From the NCBI GenBank assembly GCA_029572955.1, contig JAKPQE010000150.1:62001-126000 (forward strand): a DNA stretch of 64,000 nt, written 5' to 3'. The stretch comes from Pseudomonadota bacterium (GTDB lineage Bacteria; Pseudomonadota; Alphaproteobacteria; Rhizobiales; JAKPQE01). Below are positions 9,120 through 17,316 of this stretch, in pieces. The position numbers and the translations under genes were made by a program. Position 1 is the stretch's first letter. Each line of letters begins with the position of its first letter. The notes beneath the pieces are model-generated. The model had not been told where the DNA came from, did not search any database, and saw only the letters and a program-made list of their open reading frames with translations.

Positions 9120-11681
9120 TCACATATCCCGCCTGAAGACATGGCTGCGCGCGGTGGCGAGCTTGTCCCAGACAGGGCGGTGATCGAGGTCGGATTTCTT
9201 GATATTCGCAAGCACGGTGTTGTAGGCGAACGCGCCGGCCGGGCTCGGATTGTCCAGCGTGAGGAAATCCGGGTTGCCGGAACGGTCGACACCGTTCTCG
9301 TCGAGGTCCATCCAGGCGCCTTCATGAAGCACCAGGACGCCGGGCATGCAGCGCTCGGTGACATAGGCCGGAACCACCACCTTGCCGCGGTCGTTCCAGA
9401 TCTCGCACATGTCGCCGGTCTTGATGCCGAGCTTCTTGGCGTCGGAGGCGTTGACGGTCACTTCCTGCTCGTACGTCTCGCGCAGCCACGGGATGTTGTT
9501 GAAGATCGAGTGGGTGCGCCAGCGCGGATGCGGGCTGATCATGTGGAACGGATGGTCCTTGGTCTTCGGGCTGTTCAGCGATTCCCAAGGCTCGATCCAC
9601 TTCGGGATGTACGGGATCTCGTAACCGTACTGCGTCTTCGTCCAGTCGGTGATGTTGGCGAGCTGGCCCGACAGGATCTCGATCTTGCCGGAGGCCGTCT
9701 GGAACGGAACCCCCTTCTCGATCTGGTCGCGGAAGGCGACGTGCGGCTGCTCCTGCTTGAACTTGTAGACGCCGAGGTTCTTGAACTCCTCCCAGGTGAC
9801 GTCGACGTGGCTGTGATGGGACATCTTATCCCACCAGGCAACGAGATAGGCTTCGTCGACCGGGTCGTTGTTCAAGAAGTACTCCCGCGTGGCGCGCGGA
9901 TTGTACTGCGGGCCGAAGCCGAGACGGTAGGCGAGCTCGGTGAAGATCTGGAAGTCGGTCTTCGACTCGCCCATCGGCTCGATGACCTTCGGCCGGTGGA
10001 TGTAGTAGTGGCCCTTGTACCAGGGCAGCGCCACGTCGTGCCGCTCGAAGTGAGTGGCCACCGGAAGCAGGTAATCGGCCCAGATACCGGTCGGCGTGAT
10101 GGTGGAGTCCATGCACACCAGCAGGCTCTCGCTGTCCCCCTGGGACTCGAGCTTGCGGATGGCCTCGATCTCCTTGTTGATGTTGGTGAGCTGGTTGAAC
10201 CAGTCCGATCCCTGCCAGAAGATGCCGCGAATGTTCGGCACGACGCCGTCGAGCTGGTCGTTGCGCGGCCACAGGCCGACTTCCTCGCGCTTCACGTTCG
10301 GATAGTTGAGCACGATGTGGGCCCAGCGATCCGACTTGATCGAAGCGAACCAGACATTGGCGAACTGGTCGTAAGGATAGGCGACGGCCTCGGAATGCCA
10401 GCCCTTGCCGACGCCTTCGGCGCAGCCGCCGAGGATGCCGATATTGCCGGTGATGGACTGCAGGCCGGCGGCCATGCGGTTGTACTGCTCGCCATAGGCG
10501 TTGCGGCCCGGAGACCAGGACGCCTTCAGCGCCGCAGGCTTCGTCGTCGCATACATATGGGCGAGCTTCTTGATGTCGTCGGCCTTGACGCCACAGATCT
10601 TCTCGGCCCATTCGGGGGTCTTCGGCGTGTCGTCGTACTTGCCGAGGATGTAGTCCTTCCAGTTCTCCTTGCCCTTTGCCCAGTCGGGCATGGTGCCTTC
10701 GTCGACGCCCTGCGTGAACTTGTCGATGAAGTCCTGGTCGTGGAGATTGTTGGTGAAGATGTAGTGGGCCATGCCGGCCATCATGGCGGCATCGGTGTTC
10801 GGCCGGATCGGGATCCACCAGGCATCATAGGCGGAGGCCGAGTCCGTGTACTGCGGGTCGATCAGCACGAACTTGCAGCCGCGCTGCTTGGCGAGCCGCA
10901 TGTAGTAGAACGTGTTGCCGCCGTGGAACGTGTAGGCCGGGTTCCAGCCCCACATGATGATCAGCTTGGAATGGGCGAACGCGTCGTCCTCGTTGCCGTC
11001 TTCGATGGTGCCGAAGGTCATGCGCGAGGAGAAGGTCGTGCCCTGATAGGACGGCACCGACCAGGACGAGGTGCGGCAGCCGAACATGCCGAGGAAGCGG
11101 CCGAGAAGGCCCTCGATCTGGTCGGACTTGTGCAGCACGCCGTATGACGCGCCGGCGTAGGACTGGTCGACCAGCGCCTGCGGACCGTACTTGGTCTTCA
11201 GGTAGACCATGCGCTCGGAGATCTCGGTGAGCGCCTGCTCCCACGAGATACGCTTGAACTTCGACTCGCCGCGCCGGCCGACCCGCTTCATCGGATAGAG
11301 CAGACGTTCGGGCGAATAGAGGCGCGAGCGATAGGACCGGCCGCGCAGACAGGCGCGCAGCTGGGGCTCTTCCTCGGTATCCTTGCCGAACTCGCCATCC
11401 TTCTGATAGCGGCCGTCGTCGGTCGAAAGGCGAACGATCACGTCACCCTTCTTGTGGGCGACCAGCATGTGGCGCGAACCGCAATTGTGGGCGCAGCTCG
11501 TCGGTACGGTGACGAGATCGTCGTCGCGAGGGTAAGGCTCGTAGGCGAAGGCTTCGGCCTTTTCCTCGAAGCCCGGCATCGGCACGAGGCCGGCGGCGGC
11601 ACCCGCCGCGCTCGCCTTCAGGAAGCTGCGCCGATCGAGAGTGACGGCGCTTCTCACCCGGTTTTGAAGGTCCTGTTTCAC
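9120..11681 (-). CDS. Tat-exported DmsA-like molybdopterin oxidoreductase (substrate unknown)
   Basis: An 853-residue catalytic subunit of the DMSO reductase family. It has a twin-arginine signal (LDRRSFLKASA, residues 15-25), then the FS0 iron-sulfur region and CLRGRS, PMKRVGRRGE, RISWEQA and IDPQYTDSA, all matching E. coli DmsA block by block. The expected molybdenum-ligand Ser aligns within SVPSYQ. The cluster motif is Cys63-x3-Cys67-x3-His71-x39-Cys111, so the third cysteine is replaced by histidine (codon CAC). It probably reduces an S- or N-oxide, or another oxyanion, in the periplasm. DmsA, BisC/TorZ-like or an uncharacterised branch are all possible. It sits between the cytochrome and ferredoxin genes. 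Confidence 0.9.
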   Translation of the reverse strand: MKQDLQNRVRSAVTLDRRSFLKASAAGAAAGLVPMPGFEEKAEAFAYEPYPRDDDLVTVPTSCAHNCGSRHMLVAHKKGDVIVRLSTDDGRYQKDGEFGKDTEEEPQLRACLRGRSYRSRLYSPERLLYPMKRVGRRGESKFKRISWEQALTEISERMVYLKTKYGPQALVDQSYAGASYGVLHKSDQIEGLLGRFLGMFGCRTSSWSVPSYQGTTFSSRMTFGTIEDGNEDDAFAHSKLIIMWGWNPAYTFHGGNTFYYMRLAKQRGCKFVLIDPQYTDSASAYDAWWIPIRPNTDAAMMAGMAHYIFTNNLHDQDFIDKFTQGVDEGTMPDWAKGKENWKDYILGKYDDTPKTPEWAEKICGVKADDIKKLAHMYATTKPAALKASWSPGRNAYGEQYNRMAAGLQSITGNIGILGGCAEGVGKGWHSEAVAYPYDQFANVWFASIKSDRWAHIVLNYPNVKREEVGLWPRNDQLDGVVPNIRGIFWQGSDWFNQLTNINKEIEAIRKLESQGDSESLLVCMDSTITPTGIWADYLLPVATHFERHDVALPWYKGHYYIHRPKVIEPMGESKTDFQIFTELAYRLGFGPQYNPRATREYFLNNDPVDEAYLVAWWDKMSHHSHVDVTWEEFKNLGVYKFKQEQPHVAFRDQIEKGVPFQTASGKIEILSGQLANITDWTKTQYGYEIPYIPKWIEPWESLNSPKTKDHPFHMISPHPRWRTHSIFNNIPWLRETYEQEVTVNASDAKKLGIKTGDMCEIWNDRGKVVVPAYVTERCMPGVLVLHEGAWMDLDENGVDRSGNPDFLTLDNPSPAGAFAYNTVLANIKKSDLDHRPVWDKLATARSHVFRRDM

Positions 11682-11704
11682 GGCTTCTCTCCTTTATCCG
11701 ACGC

Positions 11705-12649
11705 TTACTTTTTCAGCTGATAGCGCGGATCGGATTCGGTCGGGCGATCCTTGGCCCAGTCAGGCACGTCCGTGTCCATGCCTTCCCAGGCATGACGCGG
11801 ATACGGATAGGAAATGCGGTACCACTGGCGGCCGCCATGGCAGCCGTAGCAGACGTCGGAGCTCGACTTGCCCGCTTCCTCGATGGCTTCGGCGTTCAGG
11901 TAGCTGACCTGATGGCGCACGGTGCGGAAGAGTTCGCCATGGCAGCTGAGGCAGCCATTGGGTTCCTCCGGGCTCTCGAGGTCGGCGCGGAACTCCGGCC
12001 AGGGCGCCGTTCCCATGATCTCGTAGGGATAGGAGCCGTGGCAGCGCAGGCAGGTCTCCGAAGGATTGACCATCTTGCGCAGCGTGAAAGGCTCGCTGCC
12101 GTTGTTCGAGGTCATGTCCGCGGCGGCGACCGTCACATGCGGGCTTTCCTCGCGCGGGTCATTGCCCTGGTGGCAGAAATTGCACTGCAGGTTCATGACC
12201 TGCTTGGCGTAGTCCGAGGTCAGGTGGCGCTGGTGGAAGGTCATCTGCTCACCGGCGTAGGTATCGAGCGTCTGATACCAGGCGAGCGACTTCTCGGCCT
12301 CGACGCCGGCCTGCGACTTCGGCAGGACGTTGTCGGAAAGCACCTCCTGGTGGCACTTCAGGCAGTCCTCGTTGGACGCCTTGTCGATCGCCGGCTTGAA
12401 ATGGATCGGATCCCAGCGGTCCCGATCGTAGCTGGCGGGCTTGGCGGCCGCGTCGGTCTTGGCCGGCGTGGCGGTCTTCTTGTCCGCGGCAGCAACGACG
12501 ATCGCGCCGTCGGCCGCCACAGTCGATGACGCGCCACGGTCGGTCGGCACGTCGGAGACGAATTGCTGGCTGGCGGCATAGGCGCCCGCGGAGAGCGCCA
12601 CAACGCCGCAAAAAGTCAGCAACGACTTGAGTTTCCTGTTCGATTTCAT
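11705..12649 (-). CDS. Periplasmic pentaheme cytochrome c
   Basis: A 314-residue protein with an N-terminal signal or anchor (about residues 8-26 hydrophobic), an Ala/Lys/Thr-rich linker to about residue 75, and then five haem c motifs: CLKCH, CNFCH, CLRCH, CLSCH and CYGCH. Several free His residues (for example FHQRH and HQVSY) could be distal ligands for bis-His haems. It is not an obvious NapC/NirT membrane quinol dehydrogenase, because the motifs and spacing differ. The stop is 23 bases before the molybdoenzyme start. I infer that it delivers electrons to the ferredoxin subunit, replacing a DmsC-type anchor. Confidence 0.9.
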   Translation of the reverse strand: MKSNRKLKSLLTFCGVVALSAGAYAASQQFVSDVPTDRGASSTVAADGAIVVAAADKKTATPAKTDAAAKPASYDRDRWDPIHFKPAIDKASNEDCLKCHQEVLSDNVLPKSQAGVEAEKSLAWYQTLDTYAGEQMTFHQRHLTSDYAKQVMNLQCNFCHQGNDPREESPHVTVAAADMTSNNGSEPFTLRKMVNPSETCLRCHGSYPYEIMGTAPWPEFRADLESPEEPNGCLSCHGELFRTVRHQVSYLNAEAIEEAGKSSSDVCYGCHGGRQWYRISYPYPRHAWEGMDTDVPDWAKDRPTESDPRYQLKK

Positions 12650-12695
12650 GGCCCCGGGCCTTTTCGCGCTTTGCCGCAGATGCAGTCCGCAACCC

Positions 12696-12722
12696 GGGGC
12701 CGACCGGCTGGCGGCCGGCCCC
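12696..12722. repeat. GC-rich inverted repeat between Met-rich and cytochrome genes
   Basis: An imperfect hairpin with a GGGGCCG/CGGCCCC outer stem lies between the stop of the Met-rich gene and the start of the cytochrome gene. The minus-strand transcript has no U-tract after it, so it may be an mRNA-processing or attenuating element that sets different expression of the two genes. On the plus strand a T7 run follows 8 bases later, but no plus-strand gene precedes it. Confidence 0.35.
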
Positions 12723-12754
12723 GAAATGCATTTTTTTCGTCACTTGGCGAGGGC

Positions 12755-13810
12755 TCAGTTGCCCGTCTGGTAGGTCCACTGGGTGCAGGACCAGTTGCCC
12801 GCACCGGACATGCCGCCCATGCCCGACATACCGGACATGCCACCCATGCCGGACATGCCACCCATGCCGGACATGCCACCCATACCGGACATGCCGCTCA
12901 TGCCACCCATACCGGACATGCCGCTCATGCCACCCATGCCGGACATGCCGCTCATGCCGCCCATACCGGACATACCGCCCATACCGGACATGCCACCCAT
13001 GCCGGACATACCGGACATGCCGCCCATGCCGCCCATGCCGGACATGCCGCCCATGCCGCCCATGCCGGACATGCCGCTCATGCCACCCATGCCCGACATA
13101 CCGCTCATGCCGCCCATGCCGGACATACCGCCCATGCCGCTCATACCGGACATGCCGCCCATGCCGGACATGCCGCTCATGCCACCCATACCGGACATAC
13201 CGCTCATGCCGGACATACCGCCCATGCCGCTCATACCGGACATGCCGCCCATGCCCGACATACCGGACATGCCGCTCATGCCGCCCATATCGTTGCGGGC
13301 GCTCCACTGAGTGCAGACCCAGCCGGGGCCGGTGCCGCCCATGCCCGACATACCGGACATGCCGCCCATGCCGCCCATACCGGACATGCCGCTCATGCCG
13401 CCCATACCGGACATGCCGCTCATGCCGCCCATACCGGACATGCCGCTCATGCCGGACATGCCGCCCATACCGGACATGCCGCTCATGCCGCCCATACCGG
13501 ACATGCCACCCATGCCCGACATACCGGACATGCCGCCCATGCCCGACATACCGCCCATGCCGCTCATGCCGGACATGCCGCTCATGCCACCCATACCGGA
13601 CATGCCGCCCATGCCGGACATACCAGACATGCCACCCATGCCGGACATACCGCCCATGCCGGACATGCCGCTCATGCCGGACATTCCGCCCATGCCGCCC
13701 ATACCGGACATGCCATCCATGCCGGACATGCCGCTCTGCGCGATCGCGGGCAGCGCCAGCGCACTGCCGAACACCATCGCGAGGGCTGCCTTAGAGATGT
13801 GCTTCAACAT
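12755..13810 (-). CDS. Secreted Met-Gly-Ser triplet-repeat protein
   Basis: A 351-residue protein. A signal peptide (residues 1-25, ending LPAIA) is followed by about 98 consecutive triplets, SGM or GGM, so nearly every third residue is Met. The repeat runs over residues 26-159 and 175-337. It is broken by TGPGWVCTQWSARND (160-174) and closed by a C-terminal NWSCTQWTYQTGN. Both non-repeat segments share W-x-CTQW. Start: GGGAG lies 8 bases before ATG 13810, which puts the signal peptide first; the frame is open upstream to 13846. It is predicted to be disordered and periplasmic or extracellular. Possible roles are Cu(I)/Ag(I) binding by Met thioethers, or a methionine-oxidation sink. Operon context is with a DmsA-like enzyme and a cytochrome. 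Confidence 0.8.
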   Translation of the reverse strand: MLKHISKAALAMVFGSALALPAIAQSGMSGMDGMSGMGGMGGMSGMSGMSGMGGMSGMGGMSGMSGMGGMSGMGGMSGMSGMSGMGGMSGMGGMSGMSGMGGMSGMGGMSGMSGMGGMSGMSGMSGMGGMSGMSGMGGMSGMSGMGGMGGMSGMSGMGGTGPGWVCTQWSARNDMGGMSGMSGMSGMGGMSGMSGMGGMSGMSGMSGMGGMSGMSGMGGMSGMSGMGGMSGMGGMSGMSGMGGMSGMSGMGGMGGMSGMGGMGGMSGMSGMGGMSGMGGMSGMGGMSGMSGMGGMSGMSGMGGMSGMSGMGGMSGMGGMSGMGGMSGMSGMGGMSGAGNWSCTQWTYQTGN

Positions 13811-13986
13811 TTCCATTTCTCCCTTGATCCTTGCCTGCATTTCCATCCTGTCCGGTGGAGCCGTCGACGCGCCAAAACTCGGCCGGGCTCCGACCCGGAG
13901 GCACTCACGCCACCGATCTTAGCGTCGGTGCGGCGCAATCGAACGACACTGCGATACCTGCTCGGACAGCGGCGAGGCCGCCTCGG

Positions 13987-14301
13987 TCACGAACCGTTGC
14001 CGAACCAGCCGCGGATGTCGTAGGGACCGGGCATGCCGGGGCGCGTGAACGGCGTGTACCAATCACCCTGGCGATCGAGGAAATTCAGCGACGGCGGATA
14101 GGGCGGTTCGACGCCCGTCAGCGCGTGCTGATACCAAGCCTGGTCATGTTTGACTTCGGTGATCGCCGGCGCGCCTGCGGGCCGTTGATCGGGTGCCGTT
14201 CCGGCAATGAATTCTTCCTCGGCGCTCCATGCCGGCAATGCACCAACGCACGCCGCACCGAGTATCGCCGCAATGACTGCAAGCTTCGTGGCCGATCTCA
14301 T
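13987..14301 (-). CDS. Small secreted protein, first gene of molybdoenzyme cluster
   Basis: A 104-residue protein with a clear signal peptide (KLAVIAAILGAACVGALPAWSA). The mature part is about 75 residues and rich in Pro, Tyr, Trp and Gly (for example WYQHALTGVEPPYPPS and the ending YDIRGWFGNGS). It has no Cys or haem motif. GAGGGGG lies 5 bases before ATG 14301, which fixes the start despite an open frame to 14445. I do not recognise a family. Its aromatic, Pro-rich character suggests a docking or accessory polypeptide of the periplasmic respiratory complex, but this is inference from position only. Confidence 0.7.
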   Translation of the reverse strand: MRSATKLAVIAAILGAACVGALPAWSAEEEFIAGTAPDQRPAGAPAITEVKHDQAWYQHALTGVEPPYPPSLNFLDRQGDWYTPFTRPGMPGPYDIRGWFGNGS

Positions 14302-14647
14302 TTTGACCCCCTCGCCGTCGAATAGCTTCGACCGTCGAGTTCCTGCCGCCATCCGCCCCGCGGCTGAACCTTCGCGATCCGCAGGCTCAGTCGACCGCGA
14401 AACCCCGCAGGACTCAAGACATTTCACGCTCTGCCAAACTGACATGGCCGGGGCTGGACCTCAGCATTCCAGCCATACCCGGCAAGGCGAAACGACTCCT
14501 GACAAACTGGCATAAATTGCGATTTGTCGCGATCTGAGACGTTCTGCCGCACCTTTCGGAAGGGGTTTTCGGCGGGCAAAAACAGCTCCGGGGTCTCGCG
14601 GCAATGGCCGCAAAACCCCGGAAAACCTTCCATCTCGGGGAGACGTG
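14302..14647. other. Intergenic region between cckA and the molybdoenzyme cluster
   Basis: About 345 bases hold the cckA terminator (14578-14621) and should hold the promoter of the ten-gene minus-strand cluster. An inverted repeat, GACAAA (14501-14506) and TTTGTC (14523-14528), has centres 22 bases (two helical turns) apart in an AT-rich patch and is a candidate operator for the cluster's response regulator. No sigma-54 promoter with the correct GG-N10-GC spacing was found on the minus strand. Confidence 0.4.
14578..14621 (-). terminator. Rho-independent terminator of cckA
   Basis: On the minus strand, stem CCGGGGT/ACCCCGG encloses an inner GCGGC/GCCGC stem with a 4-base loop. A run of five T follows within 5 bases. 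It begins about 26 bases after the cckA stop and separates cckA from the molybdoenzyme cluster. Confidence 0.75.
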
Positions 14648-17191
14648 CTACTCGCTCAGAGCCTTCTTCACGGCCTCGGCGAGCTGTTTCAGCGAGAACG
14701 GCTTGGGCAGGAACGAGAAGGTCTCGTTCTCGCCGAGATTCTTGGCGAAGGCGTCCTCGGCATAGCCGGACACGAAGATGATCTTGAGGTCCGGGCTCTG
14801 CTTGCGCAGCTCCTTCAGCAGCGTCGGACCGTCCATCTCGGGCATGACCACGTCGGACACGACGAGATCGATCTTGCCCTCGGTTTCCGCCATCACCTCG
14901 AGCGCTTCGGCGCCGGTCGATGCCTCGTGCACGGTATAGCCGCGCGAGGCGAGCGCCCGGGCGCTGAAGGCGCGCACCTGCTCCTCGTCCTCGACGAGGA
15001 GGATGGTCGCCGAGCCGGTGAGATCGGCCGGTGTCGCCTCGGCCTTGGCCTTCTCGGCGGCCTGCTCGGCCGGGTCCGGGATATGCCGTGGCAGGAAGAT
15101 GCGGAAGGTGGTGCCTTCGCCGAGGGTGCTGTCGGGATAGATGAAGCCGCCGGTCTGCTTGACGATGCCGTAGACGGTGGAAAGGCCGAGGCCGGTTCCC
15201 TTGCCGACGTCCTTGGTCGAGAAGAACGGCTCGAAGATCTTCTCCATCACCTCGGGCGTCATGCCGGTGCCGGTATCGGCGACCTCGATGAGGACGTAGT
15301 CGGCCGCCGGCATGCCCTTGAGGCCGAGGCCGGCGGTCTCCTCCGCGGTCATGTTGGCGGTGCGCACCGTGAGCTTGCCACCGGTCGGCATGGCGTCGCG
15401 GGCGTTGACCGCGAGGTTCATCACCACCTGCTCGAGCTGGTTGACGTCGGCCTTGACCGGCCACAGGTCGCGGCCATGGACGACATCGAGGCTGACCTTC
15501 TCGCCGAGCAGGCGATTGAGCAGCACCGACAGGTCCGAGAGCACGTCGCCGAGGGCCAGCACCTGCGGGCGCAGGGTCTGGCGACGCGAGAACGCCAGCA
15601 GCTGGCGCACGAGGCCGGCCGCCCGGTTGGCGTTCTGCTTGATGTTCATGATGTCCTGGAAGGACGGATCGCTCGGCCGGTGGTTGGCGAGCAGCAGGTC
15701 GGAGAAGCCGATGATGGCGGTCAGCACGTTGTTGAAGTCGTGCGCCACGCCGCCGGCGAGCTGGCCGATCGCCTGCATCTTCTGGCTCTGGGCGAACTGC
15801 AGCTCGAGGGCGCGCTGCTCGGTCGTCTCGATGGCGTAGACGATCGCCGTCTCGCCGTCCTCCTCGCCGTCCTCGACGCCGGAGACGAAGAAGCGGGCGC
15901 TGCGCTCGCGGTCGCCGGCGAGCGAGGCATCGACCGGCGGCACCTCGCCCTGCCCCTCGGCCGCCGCCGAGATCGCGGCGGCGAGCGCGGCCCGGTCGCG
16001 GTCGGCGACGATGTCGAGAAGCGTTGCGTTCTCGCGATCGACGAGGCTGCCGAAGAGGCGGCGGAACGGCGCATTGGTGCGGCCGATGGCGGCATTCTGG
16101 CCGACGCCGGCGATGGCGATCGGCGTGTTGTTGAAGAAGCGGGCGAATCGCACCTCGGCGGCGCGCAGCGCTTCCGAGACGTCCTCGCCGGGCGAGCGGT
16201 TCAGCACCAGCGTGCGCGAGGCGCCGGCGCGCCCGTCGGCGGCCATCGGCACGCGATGCAGCAGGCGCACCGGGAAGCGCTGGCCGTTGCGTTTGACGAA
16301 ATCGATGTCGATGAGCTCGGTGCGGGCATCGCGGGAACCCGGAATGCCGGCGAGCAGCGCCGCGCCGTCGCCGCTGACGATGTCGGCAAGGCGGATCGCG
16401 CCGCGGGCGAAGCGGGCGAGATCGTAGCCGAGCCAGTCGGCAAGGGTCGCGTTGAGATAGACGATGCGACCGGACGGGTCGGCCGACAGGTAGCCGGCCG
16501 GCGCGTGGTCGAGATAGTCGATCGCGTTCTGCAGCTCGAGGAAGAAATTCTCCTGCCGGGCGCGGTCGCGGGTGATGTCGGCGACCTGCCAGGAGGTGAG
16601 CGCGTGGCGTTCGTCGCCGAGCGCCGTCGGGCGCATCGCCACGCGATACCAGCGCCCGCCCTCCTCCGCCTCGCCGGCGTCGCGGCCGGAGAGCGGTACC
16701 GACAGGCGCACCTCCTCCTCGGCGGCACGGCCGTCGCGGGCCGCCTGCAGGAGGCGGTAGACGACATCGGCGGCGTCGGGATCGCGCGAGAAGACGCGCT
16801 CGACCGAGCGCACGTCCTTGGCGCTGTCGGCGTCGATCATGTCGCCATAGGCGCGGTTGGCGTACATGATGCGGCCGTCGGCGTCGGTCATGACGACGCC
16901 TTCCGGCATCGAATCGACATAGGCGCGGGTCAGGTCGTCGCGCAGCGGACGGCCGGCAAAGCGGATGAGACCGACGGTCATCGCCGCCAGCATGACGACG
17001 CCGATGACGGCGAGCAGCGACAAAAGGCCGAGCGCCCAGGGCTCGGCGGTGTCGCGCTCCATCACCGCGAACAGGACGCCGGCGCCGCCGAGCACGGCGG
17101 CGAGCAGCAGCAGCATGCCGACATTGCCCGATTTCACCGGCCGGTCGATGATCGGCCCGGTGCCATCGATCTGTCCTTCGCCCGTGGTCAT
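14648..17191 (-). CDS. cckA: Cell-cycle hybrid histidine kinase CckA
   Basis: An 847-residue hybrid kinase. Two TM helices (about residues 25-45 and 53-75) are followed by tandem PAS domains, a HisKA domain with [21 protein letters not shown], an HATPase domain ([34 protein letters not shown]) and a C-terminal receiver with Asp in [13 protein letters not shown]. This layout and these motifs are those of CckA, the bifunctional kinase/phosphatase that feeds the ChpT-CtrA phosphorelay. It follows flhB at the end of the flagellar export operon, consistent with CtrA control of flagellar genes. Start: ATG 17191 (MTTGEG) is preferred over an upstream in-frame start at 17239, but this is not certain. 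Confidence 0.93.
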   Translation of the reverse strand: MTTGEGQIDGTGPIIDRPVKSGNVGMLLLLAAVLGGAGVLFAVMERDTAEPWALGLLSLLAVIGVVMLAAMTVGLIRFAGRPLRDDLTRAYVDSMPEGVVMTDADGRIMYANRAYGDMIDADSAKDVRSVERVFSRDPDAADVVYRLLQAARDGRAAEEEVRLSVPLSGRDAGEAEEGGRWYRVAMRPTALGDERHALTSWQVADITRDRARQENFFLELQNAIDYLDHAPAGYLSADPSGRIVYLNATLADWLGYDLARFARGAIRLADIVSGDGAALLAGIPGSRDARTELIDIDFVKRNGQRFPVRLLHRVPMAADGRAGASRTLVLNRSPGEDVSEALRAAEVRFARFFNNTPIAIAGVGQNAAIGRTNAPFRRLFGSLVDRENATLLDIVADRDRAALAAAISAAAEGQGEVPPVDASLAGDRERSARFFVSGVEDGEEDGETAIVYAIETTEQRALELQFAQSQKMQAIGQLAGGVAHDFNNVLTAIIGFSDLLLANHRPSDPSFQDIMNIKQNANRAAGLVRQLLAFSRRQTLRPQVLALGDVLSDLSVLLNRLLGEKVSLDVVHGRDLWPVKADVNQLEQVVMNLAVNARDAMPTGGKLTVRTANMTAEETAGLGLKGMPAADYVLIEVADTGTGMTPEVMEKIFEPFFSTKDVGKGTGLGLSTVYGIVKQTGGFIYPDSTLGEGTTFRIFLPRHIPDPAEQAAEKAKAEATPADLTGSATILLVEDEEQVRAFSARALASRGYTVHEASTGAEALEVMAETEGKIDLVVSDVVMPEMDGPTLLKELRKQSPDLKIIFVSGYAEDAFAKNLGENETFSFLPKPFSLKQLAEAVKKALSE

Positions 17192-17316
17192 TGCCCTGTT
17201 CGTCCCTCGTCCGCGGCGCTTCGGCCGCGTCGTCCCCACTCGACCGGCCGGCGCCGAGGATGGAGCGGGCGGCCCGAAAGATCAATGTCGCTCCCGCGTC
17301 CGCGGGGACACCACCC

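Noticed and set aside
8313..11147. 944-residue plus-strand ORF opposite the molybdoenzyme genes
   Set aside because: It is an antisense shadow of TorD-like, DmsB-like and DmsA-like genes, with no recognisable domain.
13858..13873. Minus-strand TGGCGC-N5-CGGC before the Met-rich gene as a sigma-54 promoter
   Set aside because: The GG-N10-GC spacing is right, but the -12 element lacks TT and the -24 element has a mismatch. It is too weak to call in GC-rich DNA.
12783..13922. Pro-Met-Asp-rich plus-strand ORFs (MPPMPD repeats)
   Set aside because: These are another reading of the same repeat DNA on the opposite strand, split by a stop, with no start signals.
12563..14023. 486-residue plus-strand ORF rich in Gly-His-Ala (GHAAHA repeats)
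   Set aside because: It is the antisense of the Met-Gly-Ser repeat. It has no signal peptide or ribosome binding site at a suitable start, and the minus-strand frame has both.
14508..14521. TGGCATAAATTGC on the plus strand as a sigma-54 promoter
   Set aside because: Spacing is too short (GG to GC is not N10), and it points toward cckA's 3' end with no plus-strand gene.
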